From a virus: a DNA stretch of 30,856 nt. The notes beneath the pieces were generated by a model. The model worked only from the letters and a program-made list of their open reading frames with translations. It was not told the origin of the DNA and searched no databases. This document shows positions 23,370 to 30,856 of this stretch, piece after piece (position 1 is the first letter of the stretch; each line of letters starts with the position of its first letter). The stretch lies in IMG/VR virus record IMGVR_UViG_3300032299_000970, positions 1-30,856 of that record, one strand, 5' to 3'. The translations under genes and the position numbers were made by a program.

Positions 23370-26060
23370 TTAACAACTAGTAATTATTTGTACAACTACG
23401 CCATTTTGAACGTTCAATATTACATAGTTTGAAGACACTATTGCGATATAATAACCGGTAAAGACATAATAATTACAAGTTGTTGTATTGCCATAGAAAA
23501 CAGTACCGACTTGTATTTGTGATGTGTCCATATACATTAATCCAATACCACCATTCAATGTACATGCCGAAGTTTGTAAACATGAAAGAGTTGAACACGC
23601 TGAAGAATAATTTGCGGTAAAATTTCCGTATAATGTTGAACTCAGATACAATGTTGGTGAAACAAAATTATGTGTTGCCGAACATGGTATTGGTGTTGGG
23701 TATGGAGGGCATTCCAAACATGAACCTTGACCGTAGACTAATCCATTCCATGTAACTGTCGATGGCCCTGTAGTTGGCCCTGTTATTAAGTAACATTCAC
23801 CATTCGTACCACCAAGAACATAATAGTTGTCTAAATTTTGGTATTGAGATGGTACTGACATTACCTCAGCATTAAATTCACCCGAACACGGTATTGCTTG
23901 TGCAAAAATGTATGAAGGTGTCGGTGAAGGTGTAGGTGTTGGAGTAGGTGTTGGAGTAGGAGTCGAAGTCGGAGTAGGCGTCGGAGTTGGTACGATGTCA
24001 GGAGCCAAACAATTAGGACACCAGTAATTAAATAAGTTAAATTTTTCTTTTAAAATTCTAAAATTATGTTGAACCATTGGGCTGCTCATAGGTTCAGTGT
24101 ACATTCTAAACTGAGAAAGACCCCCCATAAATGTTCCCCCAAAAGTTTGTTCCATCAAAATCTCTGTTGTGAGCCCACTATAGGTTGTTGCCGATAAAAT
24201 TTCATCAGGAAATAATTCTGGGTCTTGTCGGTATGGTCCTTCAGTTGGAATATAGTTACTCGCGTAGGTTAAAGTACTTGCGGTTGAGGCGGTAGTAAAA
24301 TAAGGTATAGTGTTAAATTTAGTATTTATTGTTCCCGACTGACCAGTTATTCCACTTAAAGTAATCACAGTACCACTACAGGCGGTATAAACTAAATTTG
24401 TATTTATATTTCCAACCGACCAATTCCAAGTTGAGCATTCATCAAAAATTAAACTATCATGAAGTCCCTGAGTTCCACCGCCCCATGAAATATTAAAAGG
24501 TACTCCAAGTTGTTTTTCTTTTTCTGTGTTTAGTTCTCGAGGGATTATTTCTTCAAAATTTTCTATTACCATAAACAAGTAACCATTAACATAAATTTTT
24601 AATCTCCCCATTCTATACCATTCATCATCAAACCATTTTTTATCAAAAACTACTCTGTAAACTTTATTTTCTTTTGTTCCTCCTGAATGGGTTTCAGGTG
24701 GCATTATTAAATTGTATGAAGTTCCATTAAGGATAGACTGATACGTAACTTGCCTTATATCCCCTAAACCACCTAAGTTCAACAAATCACAATCTTCTAT
24801 TGTTGTATACCTTTCAAATACGGCAGTTACCATAACCCATCTATCGGTTAGAATATTTTGACAAACGTAGTCACATATGTCATATATTGGTGGGCTACAA
24901 ACTTCAGTAATAGTATAACCCGATTGGAAAGTAATACCTGTTGTTGAACAAGTACCGGTGGTTACACAGTCTCCTGTAATTCTTAAAACTTTTACACAAA
25001 TACGAGGGTCCGCAGGACAACCGCTAAACCTAATAGATAGGGCATTTGAAAGTGTATCTAATTTAGGGTCTAATGGAGGTACAGGAATTTGTTCAGTACA
25101 CGCACCACAACCACAACCAATATTATGGTGGGCGGTTGTTGCACTTTGTGGGTATAACAACACACAATTAGCATTAGTAAATGCTGTTTGAGCACATGTA
25201 CAACTATTAAGACTTGTTAATCCAGAGGTTACTCTTGTGTACCCACTGTCAGATGCAGGTGAACCAGCAGCAAAATGATAATATTTATTCTCTGCTCTTG
25301 TACCAAAAAAGAAAAAAGTACCAGCGTTATACGGATATCTCGTGTTAAGATATTCTTCCGTGTTAGTATCTATAGAAAATTCATCAATAATTCTAGGTTT
25401 TATTACGGTTTCCATAGACCACCCTTTGTTTAGTCTTTCTGGAAAAACTTCATAATCGTATCCAAATAATTTGTAGAACCCTTGATAAAAACCACCATAA
25501 AGTTCTTGATAATAGTTTACGGTTGGACCTGTTTTAGATACGATATTATAAATAACATTTTTTGGTCGTCCTGAAAATACAGTATTTGGCGGTAAGGTGT
25601 ATCCTGTAACCATGTGCATTTTCATTCTTCTGTCATAATAGTGAGGATGAAATTTATAATCATCTCTAACTCCCATGGTATAATATAAAGTTTGACCAGT
25701 CATACCTGTATATAGCCCATTATCTGTGGCAGTTAAACCGATATCACAACTACCTGTGAACGCAGATATACAAGTTAAATCTACACTATTTGGGTTATAA
25801 TAATTTTTTGACACTAAAGTTGCTCCCGTGTAAAAATTATCAAAACTCATTATTAACTGTGGTGTTGTTAACGTATTGTCCAAATCATAAAAAATTGGTA
25901 ATCTATTTCCATCATCTTTGGCAATAACATAAGGAGAAAAAACTACTTCTTCATCATAGTCCCTTTCATCGGCAGCCAAAGTTAAATCAAAATATCTACT
26001 TGAATTTAACAAAGACTTATATCTTGGGTAATAATAGGTATTTAAATTTTGAGTTGGCAT
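23370..26060 (-). CDS. Large virion protein with lectin-like domain and Pro-Thr linker (possible tail fibre or head decoration)
   Basis: An 896-aa protein. Residues 1-300 are Tyr/Phe-rich (LNTYYYPRYKSLL) without a recognised family. A Cys-rich insert lies at about 290-320 (CTCAQ, then GCGCGAC) and could bind metal or form disulphides. Residues about 410-560 look like a concanavalin A/LamG-type fold: DRWVMVTAVFERY, LKIYVNGYLFMVIENF, then FNISWGGGTQGL. Residues about 550-600 carry the shared module (LVYTACSGTVITLSGITG, then TIPYFTTAS). A Pro-Thr-Ser linker spans about 690-716. The last 180 residues have repeated Cys and Tyr-rich beta segments such as NGECYLITGPT and TTTCNYYVFTGYY. It is probably a surface-exposed carbohydrate-binding virion protein; the exact location is unknown. 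Confidence 0.6.
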   Translation of the reverse strand: MPTQNLNTYYYPRYKSLLNSSRYFDLTLAADERDYDEEVVFSPYVIAKDDGNRLPIFYDLDNTLTTPQLIMSFDNFYTGATLVSKNYYNPNSVDLTCISAFTGSCDIGLTATDNGLYTGMTGQTLYYTMGVRDDYKFHPHYYDRRMKMHMVTGYTLPPNTVFSGRPKNVIYNIVSKTGPTVNYYQELYGGFYQGFYKLFGYDYEVFPERLNKGWSMETVIKPRIIDEFSIDTNTEEYLNTRYPYNAGTFFFFGTRAENKYYHFAAGSPASDSGYTRVTSGLTSLNSCTCAQTAFTNANCVLLYPQSATTAHHNIGCGCGACTEQIPVPPLDPKLDTLSNALSIRFSGCPADPRICVKVLRITGDCVTTGTCSTTGITFQSGYTITEVCSPPIYDICDYVCQNILTDRWVMVTAVFERYTTIEDCDLLNLGGLGDIRQVTYQSILNGTSYNLIMPPETHSGGTKENKVYRVVFDKKWFDDEWYRMGRLKIYVNGYLFMVIENFEEIIPRELNTEKEKQLGVPFNISWGGGTQGLHDSLIFDECSTWNWSVGNINTNLVYTACSGTVITLSGITGQSGTINTKFNTIPYFTTASTASTLTYASNYIPTEGPYRQDPELFPDEILSATTYSGLTTEILMEQTFGGTFMGGLSQFRMYTEPMSSPMVQHNFRILKEKFNLFNYWCPNCLAPDIVPTPTPTPTSTPTPTPTPTPTPSPTPSYIFAQAIPCSGEFNAEVMSVPSQYQNLDNYYVLGGTNGECYLITGPTTGPSTVTWNGLVYGQGSCLECPPYPTPIPCSATHNFVSPTLYLSSTLYGNFTANYSSACSTLSCLQTSACTLNGGIGLMYMDTSQIQVGTVFYGNTTTCNYYVFTGYYIAIVSSNYVILNVQNGVVVQIITSC
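23914..23992 (-). repeat. Pro-Thr linker tract (low-complexity DNA)
   Basis: The plus strand is GGTGTTGGAGTAGG-like and encodes about 26 residues of alternating Pro and Thr/Ser in the leftward 896-aa gene. It resembles the tract at 1265-1420 in codon pattern as well as protein, so the two genes may have exchanged or copied this segment. Confidence 0.75.
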
Positions 26061-26071
26061 CGTTTTTTATG

Positions 26072-26097
26072 ATAAATACTTTGTATCGAGTATTTAT
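26072..26097. promoter_or_regulatory. Divergent pair of TATTTAT boxes
   Basis: The 51-base spacer between divergent starts at 26060 and 26112 holds two boxes. Leftward, TATTTATCATAAAAAACG (26072-26078) lies 11 bases from ATG 26060. Rightward, TATTTATAGGTAAACG (26091-26097) lies 14 bases from ATG 26112. Each is oriented toward its own gene. This symmetric arrangement is the strongest single hint that the box marks transcription or translation starts. Confidence 0.5.
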
Positions 26098-26111
26098 AGG
26101 TAAACGATAGA

Positions 26112-26867
26112 ATGAAAACATTTAAGTATTCAACTAAAGAAAGGGCAGAAAGAGTTGCCAAAAGTTTAGGATGTGTCGGCTCTCATTATCATAATGAAAA
26201 TGGTGAAAGAAAATATATGCCTTGTAAGTCGCATGATATTTTTTTGAAAAAAAATAAAGAAGACAAAAAAGGTGAAGAAAAAGAAGTGACAGAATTGGTT
26301 GATACTGATGGTACATGGCTTTCATCTAAGGTTCCAATATTGTCACCAGCAAACAACGGAATCGGAACTAAAACGACTGACCAAATAGTTCCAGCCGCGA
26401 GAAACCCAAGAGACCCGTTGTTAAGAGGGTGGTATGGATATTATGGTGAAGGTCACGTAAAAGAAATAGATATGTCTAAAGCGTATGGGTATGAGGATAC
26501 AAAAAATATGGACGCAAAAAGAACTTTAAAATATTTCAAAAAAAAATTAAAAATGGACCCTGAAGATGCCGAAGAAAGAGTCGACGACCAATTCGGTAAA
26601 AATGAAAAAAGAGATAAAATGTCAAAGTTTAGAAATAAAAAGGGTTTTGTTGGTCGACCTATTTTAAAAGAAAAAGAAATTGACGAAAGTGATATTGCGG
26701 AAGATATTTTATTTGATAGGCCGTCTGATTATGAGTTTGAAAAAAATGAAGATAAAGAAGTTATCCACCCATTATTAGTAAGAAATATTAAATCCTTAAA
26801 AAAATTAGCAAAAGAATATAACATTTCAGTGGCTGAACTTATTCAGATGATTAAAAATGAACAGTAA
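26112..26867 (+). CDS. Unknown 251-aa protein with Cys/His N-terminal motif
   Basis: Function not recognised. Residues 1-45 have KERAERVAKSLGCVGSHYH, then YMPCKSHDIF, so two Cys and several His in a short span could bind zinc; I recall similar LGC-x-G-x-H...MPC-x-x-H starts in other phage proteins of unknown role. A basic-acidic linker follows, then a Gly/Tyr-rich GWYGYYGEGHVKEID at about 114-128, a charged helical middle with KRTLKYFKKKLKMDPEDAEE, and a C-terminal helical hairpin NIKSLKKLAKEYNISVAELIQ, which looks like a small helix-turn-helix-like end. It is the first gene of an overlapping rightward set of five. A structural or assembly role is plausible from position only. Confidence 0.6.
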   Translation: MKTFKYSTKERAERVAKSLGCVGSHYHNENGERKYMPCKSHDIFLKKNKEDKKGEEKEVTELVDTDGTWLSSKVPILSPANNGIGTKTTDQIVPAARNPRDPLLRGWYGYYGEGHVKEIDMSKAYGYEDTKNMDAKRTLKYFKKKLKMDPEDAEERVDDQFGKNEKRDKMSKFRNKKGFVGRPILKEKEIDESDIAEDILFDRPSDYEFEKNEDKEVIHPLLVRNIKSLKKLAKEYNISVAELIQMIKNEQ

Positions 26868-27321
26868 CCTATATAACAGAATTGTAATAATTCCTGATTC
26901 ACTAGTTAAACATCTTGGTGATTGTTTTGGTGGCGTAGAGGGCAACCAAAATGTTGAGGGTTATAATAGGAACCAAGAATTAAGAAAGTCTAAGCAGGCA
27001 ACATATCAACAAGTTAAAAGAATTAAAAGTTGGTTTGATAATTATAATGGAAATAAAGAGGACGCCCCGTTCATTCTTAATGGTGGAGATAGAATGAGAA
27101 ATTGGTGTGATGAGGTTTTAAGAGTTTGGAGAGAAAATGATAAAGGTGGTAAAAAAACTAAAATGAATGCAGGTATGCAAAATCAATTTATAGACTCTCA
27201 CACAAAAGACAATTTAATTAAAAACCCTTTGGATTCACATTCTACAACTTTAAGTAGTATTGACCCAAGAGTTAATGAAGAAGTAAAAATAATTAATAAA
27301 CTTATAAAAAAAATATTATAA
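26857..27321 (+). CDS. Unknown 154-aa protein
   Basis: Not recognised. The ATG overlaps the end of the previous gene by 11 bases, so translation is coupled. The centre has a conserved-looking helical stretch, YQQVKRIKSWFDNYNGNKED, followed by NGGDRMRNWCDEVLRVWRE, a style seen in small phage proteins that sit near head genes. The C-terminal third is Asn/Ser/Lys-rich and ends in IINKLIKKIL. There is no membrane segment or signal peptide. Confidence 0.65.
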   Translation: MNSNLYNRIVIIPDSLVKHLGDCFGGVEGNQNVEGYNRNQELRKSKQATYQQVKRIKSWFDNYNGNKEDAPFILNGGDRMRNWCDEVLRVWRENDKGGKKTKMNAGMQNQFIDSHTKDNLIKNPLDSHSTTLSSIDPRVNEEVKIINKLIKKIL

Positions 27322-27614
27322 TGGCAACACAATCAGATAAATTAGATTTTTCACAACCTGACAATGGGTTGTCAAGAATTGCTGAAGAACAAAGAAAAAG
27401 ACTTTTTGCTAGAAACGATTTTAAAGATTCCAATCCATACTCGTCTATACATCCCGATGCAATTGCAGATGGTGATAAAATTGGTAGAGGAACTGGTGGT
27501 GATTTAGATGTTTACAACCAAAACGCAGGAACTTCTACCGATATAATAGAAAGAAAAGACGATTTAAAAATAAACAAATTTTCATCTAACAATCCATATT
27601 ATACCGTAACGTGA
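27321..27614 (+). CDS. Unknown 97-aa protein
   Basis: Not recognised. Its start shares one base with the previous stop (TAATG). The sequence is hydrophilic and low in predicted helix after residue 35, with NPYSSIHPDAIADGDKIGRG and then STDIIERKDDLKINKF and a final NNPYYTV. The repeated Tyr and Asn-Pro pieces suggest an extended strand that could wrap around a partner, as in small virion cement or linker proteins (inference). Confidence 0.6.
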   Translation: MATQSDKLDFSQPDNGLSRIAEEQRKRLFARNDFKDSNPYSSIHPDAIADGDKIGRGTGGDLDVYNQNAGTSTDIIERKDDLKINKFSSNNPYYTVT

Positions 27615-28012
27615 GACTACTAAAAACACTTACAAATTTAATTACCGAAGCGGCACCTCCTGATGAGGTTCAGGATAGTATTCGCAAAAAAAAGGTAATT
27701 ACTATAAATTACGATGGTGAAGAATATGGAAGAGGATATCGTGATATAGAACCTGTTTGCTTTGGTTTTACAAAAAACAACGAACCTGTATTGAGAGCTT
27801 GGGAAAGACAAGGTGTGTCACACTCTAAAGTTACAAGAAACAACCCAATCCCTGGTTGGAGATTTTTCAAATTAGCTAAAATATTGACTTATCAACCACA
27901 AGGTGATACGTTTACTGAAGTGAGACCAGGGTATAATCCAAATGGCGATAAACTTATGTCAAGAGTTATATTAAATGCAGTTTTTGACAATAACGAAGAA
28001 AATATAGAGTAA
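27611..28012 (+). CDS. WYL-domain-like small protein (133 aa)
   Basis: Starts at GTG 27611, overlapping the previous stop by 4 bases (GTGA). After a short leader (RLLKTLTNLITEAAPPDE), residues about 27-95 resemble the core of a WYL domain: ITINYDGEEYGRGYRDIEP at about 30-48, then FGFTKNNEPVLRAWERQG, then NPIPGWRFFKLAKI. WYL domains are SH3-like ligand or nucleic-acid sensors, usually fused to a helix-turn-helix; here no DNA-binding domain is attached. The similarity is by eye and moderate. The gene sits in a run of small coupled genes, which suggests a phage-specific role, perhaps modulation of a host WYL regulator or binding of ssDNA. Confidence 0.55.
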   Translation: MRLLKTLTNLITEAAPPDEVQDSIRKKKVITINYDGEEYGRGYRDIEPVCFGFTKNNEPVLRAWERQGVSHSKVTRNNPIPGWRFFKLAKILTYQPQGDTFTEVRPGYNPNGDKLMSRVILNAVFDNNEENIE

Positions 28013-28013
28013 A

Positions 28014-28634
28014 ATGAACACAACAAACGATTTAATGCAGAGACTAGCAGTCTCAAAAAAAATAATGGATAAACACACAGAAATCAAAAGGGGTACTGCT
28101 CAATTTCCAACTAATACTAATTTACAAGAGTTTGAAACACCTCAAGCAAGTTATAATATTCCACAAGAATTTTTATCAGAGACAACAACTTCCACTACTA
28201 AAAATTTTGACCCAACTAAACCGTTGGATGAGAGTAGAATTATGAACTCTAAACTTCCTGATGAAATCAAAAAATTAATGATAGAACAGCCAATAGTACA
28301 ACCAAATATGACCGCAAATACAGCGATACCTGATGAAATTATCGAGGGGGCTCAAAGATTAATGAATATGAATCAAAATAAAGAATCGGTCAAAAAAGAA
28401 ACTCAACAACAACCTAAATCACAACAAACAAACCAATCTCAAATCAACGTTAATGAAATGAAAACTATGATTAGAAACATAGTAAGAGATACTGTAAGGG
28501 ATGTTATTAGAGAAGAATTGGAAAGTGCAGGTCTAATCGCTGAGTCCACAGATAGTACTAATGAAACAATACAATTCAAAGTTGGTAAACACGTATTTGT
28601 CGGTAGAGTTACAAAAGTTCAAAAATTAAAGTAA
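28014..28634 (+). CDS. Unknown 206-aa protein with C-terminal helix and strand domain
   Basis: Not recognised. The first 150 residues are polar, rich in Gln, Asn, Thr and Pro, and probably disordered, with short helices (MQRLAVSKKIMDKH, LPDEIKKLMIEQP). The C-terminal 65 residues are structured: a strong amphipathic helix MKTMIRNIVRDTVRDVIREE followed by a beta hairpin, FKVGKHVFVGRVTKVQKLK. The helix is a good oligomerisation candidate, as in trimeric or tetrameric scaffolding or cap proteins. One base separates it from the previous stop, so it closes the coupled gene set that starts at 26112. Confidence 0.6.
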   Translation: MNTTNDLMQRLAVSKKIMDKHTEIKRGTAQFPTNTNLQEFETPQASYNIPQEFLSETTTSTTKNFDPTKPLDESRIMNSKLPDEIKKLMIEQPIVQPNMTANTAIPDEIIEGAQRLMNMNQNKESVKKETQQQPKSQQTNQSQINVNEMKTMIRNIVRDTVRDVIREELESAGLIAESTDSTNETIQFKVGKHVFVGRVTKVQKLK

Positions 28635-28695
28635 AATTCATAATTGATTTAATTAAAAAAAGGGATTATATTTTTATAAAAAATTAATCCTAAAT

Positions 28696-29910
28696 ATGAA
28701 AAAAATTAAAGTTCTTGTTCTACCTAGTGACAAAACAGGAGTCGGAAAGTTCCGTTCTATTGACCCTCACGTTTGTCTTCAAAATAACTACCCCGAAGAA
28801 TTTCATGTTGATATCGACTACGAACCTAAAGTAAATGATTATAATTATTGGAGGGAGTATGATATAGTACATTTTCACAGAACAATCGGTCATGAATATG
28901 ATAACTCAGCAAATTTAATCCAAAGACTAAATTCTATAGGTATTATAACTATAATGGATTTAGATGATTATTGGCTCCCAACTAAAGAGCACCCTGTCCA
29001 CCATATGGTAGTAGCTGCAGAAATTCATAAAAAAATTATTAACAATTTAAAAGTCGCGTCTTACATTACAACCACTACAACAATTTTTGCAGATGAAATA
29101 AAAAAGTTTAACAAAAACGTATATATTTTACCTAATGCCATTAATCCAAAAGAACAACAGTTTCAAGCTAAAACAGAACCATCGGATATTCTAAGATTTG
29201 GTTGGTTAGGTGGTTCATCTCACTTACATGATTTAAAATTATTACACGGTACGTTTAATAGACTTTCATCTTTGAAAGACAAGTATAGTTTGTATTTATG
29301 TGGGTTTGATATAAGAGGAACTGTTACTGAAATTAATCAGCAAACAAAGGAACAAAAACAAAGAGACATTAGACCTGAAGAAACTGTTTGGGCTCGGTAC
29401 GAAGAAATATTTACAGACAATTATAAATTTGTAGATGAAAATTACAAAAAGTTTTTGATGAAGTTTACAGAAGAAGAATATAAAACAAACGAACATTTAT
29501 TTTATAATCGTGTTTGGACTAAACCTGTTACATCATATGCTACAAATTATAGATTATTTGATGTATCAATTGCACCAATCAAAAATCACATTTTTAACCG
29601 AGTAAAATCACAATTAAAAGTGATTGAAGCAGGATTTTATAAAAAAGCGTTAATTGCATCAAACTTAGGCCCATACACCGTAGATTTAAAACATGCGTTA
29701 AAAAATGGTGAATTTACAGATGGTAATGCTCTTTTAGTTGATGAACCAAAAAATCATAGTGATTGGGCCAAAAACATGAAAAAGTTAATTGAAAATCCTA
29801 ATTTTGCTTACGATTTAGGTCAAAGACTTTATGAAACCGTTAAAGACACATATGACCTTAACGTAGTCACAAAAAATAGAGCCGAGTTTTATAAATCCTT
29901 AATTAAGTAA
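28696..29910 (+). CDS. GT-B fold glycosyltransferase (GT4-like)
   Basis: A 404-aa cytoplasmic enzyme expected to move a sugar from a nucleotide sugar to an acceptor. The N-terminal half has the Rossmann start KKIKVLVLPSDKTGVGKFR, then YDIVHFHRTIG and IITIMDLDDYWLP. A linker strand NVYILPNAINP is followed by the second half: LRFGWLGGSSHLHDL at about 173-187, a VSIAPI strand, then KSQLKVIEAGFYKKALIASN at about 314-333. The E-A-G-x-x-x-K-x-x-I pattern matches the donor-binding E-x7-E region of GT4-type enzymes. An insert of about 60 charged residues at about 210-270 is unusual. The acceptor is unknown: phage DNA, a virion protein, or host glycans are all possible. It forms a likely transcript with the exonuclease gene 2 bases downstream. 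Confidence 0.8.
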   Translation: MKKIKVLVLPSDKTGVGKFRSIDPHVCLQNNYPEEFHVDIDYEPKVNDYNYWREYDIVHFHRTIGHEYDNSANLIQRLNSIGIITIMDLDDYWLPTKEHPVHHMVVAAEIHKKIINNLKVASYITTTTTIFADEIKKFNKNVYILPNAINPKEQQFQAKTEPSDILRFGWLGGSSHLHDLKLLHGTFNRLSSLKDKYSLYLCGFDIRGTVTEINQQTKEQKQRDIRPEETVWARYEEIFTDNYKFVDENYKKFLMKFTEEEYKTNEHLFYNRVWTKPVTSYATNYRLFDVSIAPIKNHIFNRVKSQLKVIEAGFYKKALIASNLGPYTVDLKHALKNGEFTDGNALLVDEPKNHSDWAKNMKKLIENPNFAYDLGQRLYETVKDTYDLNVVTKNRAEFYKSLIK

Positions 29911-29912
29911 TA

Positions 29913-30641
29913 ATGATTAATATTCCTATAACAAAAATTTTATTTATTGACATTGAAACTGTTGGTATATGTAAAGATTGGAAGACTTGTCAAGAAAACC
30001 ATCCTAAAATTGCAGAACAATTTGTAAAATACTTTGATTGGTTTTTAAAACGATTTCCTGAAGATGACATTGAGACAAATGGTCTTGAAGAAGAACTTCA
30101 AAAAATGAATGACGTTTATTCTTCAAGAGCGGCACTTGTTCCAGAGTTTGCTAAAATTGTTTGTATATCGATGGCATTTGTTTTAGAAAACGGTGAAGTA
30201 AAAAAACAAACTTTTAAAAATGACAACGAAGAAGATTTATTGTTGGAAGTTAGAAATTTATTAGACCGATGTCACAAATTAGATTTTTATTTGTGTGGAC
30301 ATAATTTAAAAAACTTTGACATTCCTATGTTGGCAAAACGTATGATTATTAATAATATTATGCCATCAAAAATACTTCCTTCATACGACACTAAACCATG
30401 GGAAGTAAAAGCAATCGACACCAAAGAAATATGGCAATATGGTTCGTATAGTTCAATTGGTTCTTTAGATTTAATGTGTTCTTGTTTAGATATTCCAACA
30501 CCAAAAGATGGTGAAATAAATGGAGGTATGGTTCATCAGGCGTATTGGAATCATAATAGACTGGATGAAATTGCAACTTATTGTGAAAAAGACGTTGAGG
30601 TATTAGTATCAACTATAAAAAAATTTAAAACTTTAAAATAA
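29913..30641 (+). CDS. DnaQ-like 3'-5' exonuclease (PolB exonuclease domain type)
   Basis: A 242-aa stand-alone exonuclease with three catalytic motifs: ExoI ILFIDIETVG at 9-18 (Asp13, Glu15), ExoII CGHNLKNFDIPML near residue 130, and ExoIII ATYCEKDVEVL near the C-terminus. This set resembles the predicted 3'-5' exonuclease family related to the PolB proofreading domain. The DNA polymerase in this window already has its own exonuclease domain, so this enzyme probably serves repair, recombination or nucleotide salvage. It is co-transcribed with the glycosyltransferase and shares one base (TAATG) with the next gene. Confidence 0.8.
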   Translation: MINIPITKILFIDIETVGICKDWKTCQENHPKIAEQFVKYFDWFLKRFPEDDIETNGLEEELQKMNDVYSSRAALVPEFAKIVCISMAFVLENGEVKKQTFKNDNEEDLLLEVRNLLDRCHKLDFYLCGHNLKNFDIPMLAKRMIINNIMPSKILPSYDTKPWEVKAIDTKEIWQYGSYSSIGSLDLMCSCLDIPTPKDGEINGGMVHQAYWNHNRLDEIATYCEKDVEVLVSTIKKFKTLK

Positions 30642-30856
30642 TGTTTGAAAAATTTAAAGATTTCAAAAATAATATAAAAACAATCAAAGACCTACAATCT
30701 AAAATGGGTGATATTGATATGTCTAATCCTGAAAGTATGTTAAAATCTATGGGAATTGATATTGATGACATTAATAATCATTTTGAACAAACTCAATTTA
30801 TTGATAGAAAAGTTCCTTTGGAGTTTATTAATAACAGTAACAATCAAAATCCTGAG
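30641..30856 (+). CDS. Partial unknown gene at right edge
   Basis: The start ATG overlaps the exonuclease stop by one base. The visible 72 codons read MFEKFKDFKNNIKTIKDLQS, then SKMGDIDMSNPESMLKSMGIDIDDINNHF, and remain open at the window end. The N-terminus is helical, amphipathic and Lys-rich. Function not recognised. Confidence 0.55.
   Translation, partial: MFEKFKDFKNNIKTIKDLQSKMGDIDMSNPESMLKSMGIDIDDINNHFEQTQFIDRKVPLEFINNSNNQNPE

Noticed and set aside
28664-28690. Possible hairpin GGATTA...TAATCC before the glycosyltransferase gene
   Set aside because: The stem is only 6 bp, the loop about 15 AT-rich bases, and no T tract follows. Not enough for a terminator or riboswitch call.

Overview
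The window looks like a structural-gene section of an AT-rich, T4-like tailed phage with a contractile tail (myovirus type). The signature genes are a tail sheath (9601-12834), a tail tube (7967-8455), a tape-measure candidate next to a probable frameshifted tail-assembly chaperone (6986-7874), neck/terminator proteins (13120-14873, 18605-19726), a family B DNA polymerase (20075-22903) and a SNF2-type helicase (14929-17823). There are almost no Shine-Dalgarno sequences. Many starts are instead preceded by a TATTTAT box and an A-rich stretch of the AAATAAA type. That pattern, with the base composition and Pro-Thr linkers, suggests a Bacteroidota host; this is inference.

Layout. 1-12834, all leftward: a giant virion protein (partial at the window edge, over 1,668 residues, with N-terminal tandem repeats, a Pro-Thr linker and an OmpA-like domain), the tape measure, the chaperone with its +1-frame extension, a terminator, the tube, a HAD-type phosphatase-like gene, a 45-residue gene and a very large sheath. 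12970-13119: a small rightward ribbon-helix-helix-like gene beside a perfect 12-bp inverted repeat that straddles the sheath promoter region. 13120-14873, leftward: two neck/tail-completion candidates. 14929-20078, rightward: the SNF2 helicase interrupted by an intein, a Mn-type superoxide dismutase, a gp13-like neck protein and a small unknown. 20075-26060, leftward: DNA polymerase, a small baseplate-like protein and an 896-residue lectin-like virion protein. 26112-30856, rightward: a tightly packed set of small unknowns (one WYL-like), a GT-B glycosyltransferase, a DnaQ/PolB-like 3'-5' exonuclease and a partial gene. There is no gene-free stretch over about 150 bases, and I saw no tRNA, rRNA, CRISPR array or insertion sequence.

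The most unusual items are: (i) an intein splitting the Walker A motif of the SNF2 helicase, with Phe instead of Cys/Ser as its first residue but all three residues of the class 3 W-C-T triad; (ii) a probable +1 programmed frameshift in the tail-assembly chaperone; (iii) an OmpA-type peptidoglycan-binding domain in a virion protein with the usual Asp replaced by Ser; (iv) a cysteine-containing module of about 50 residues shared by three separate virion proteins; (v) a phage-borne superoxide dismutase with a complete set of metal ligands; (vi) a recurrent TATTTAT plus AAATAAA start-site signature. Family assignments come from reading motifs by eye; no database search was run.
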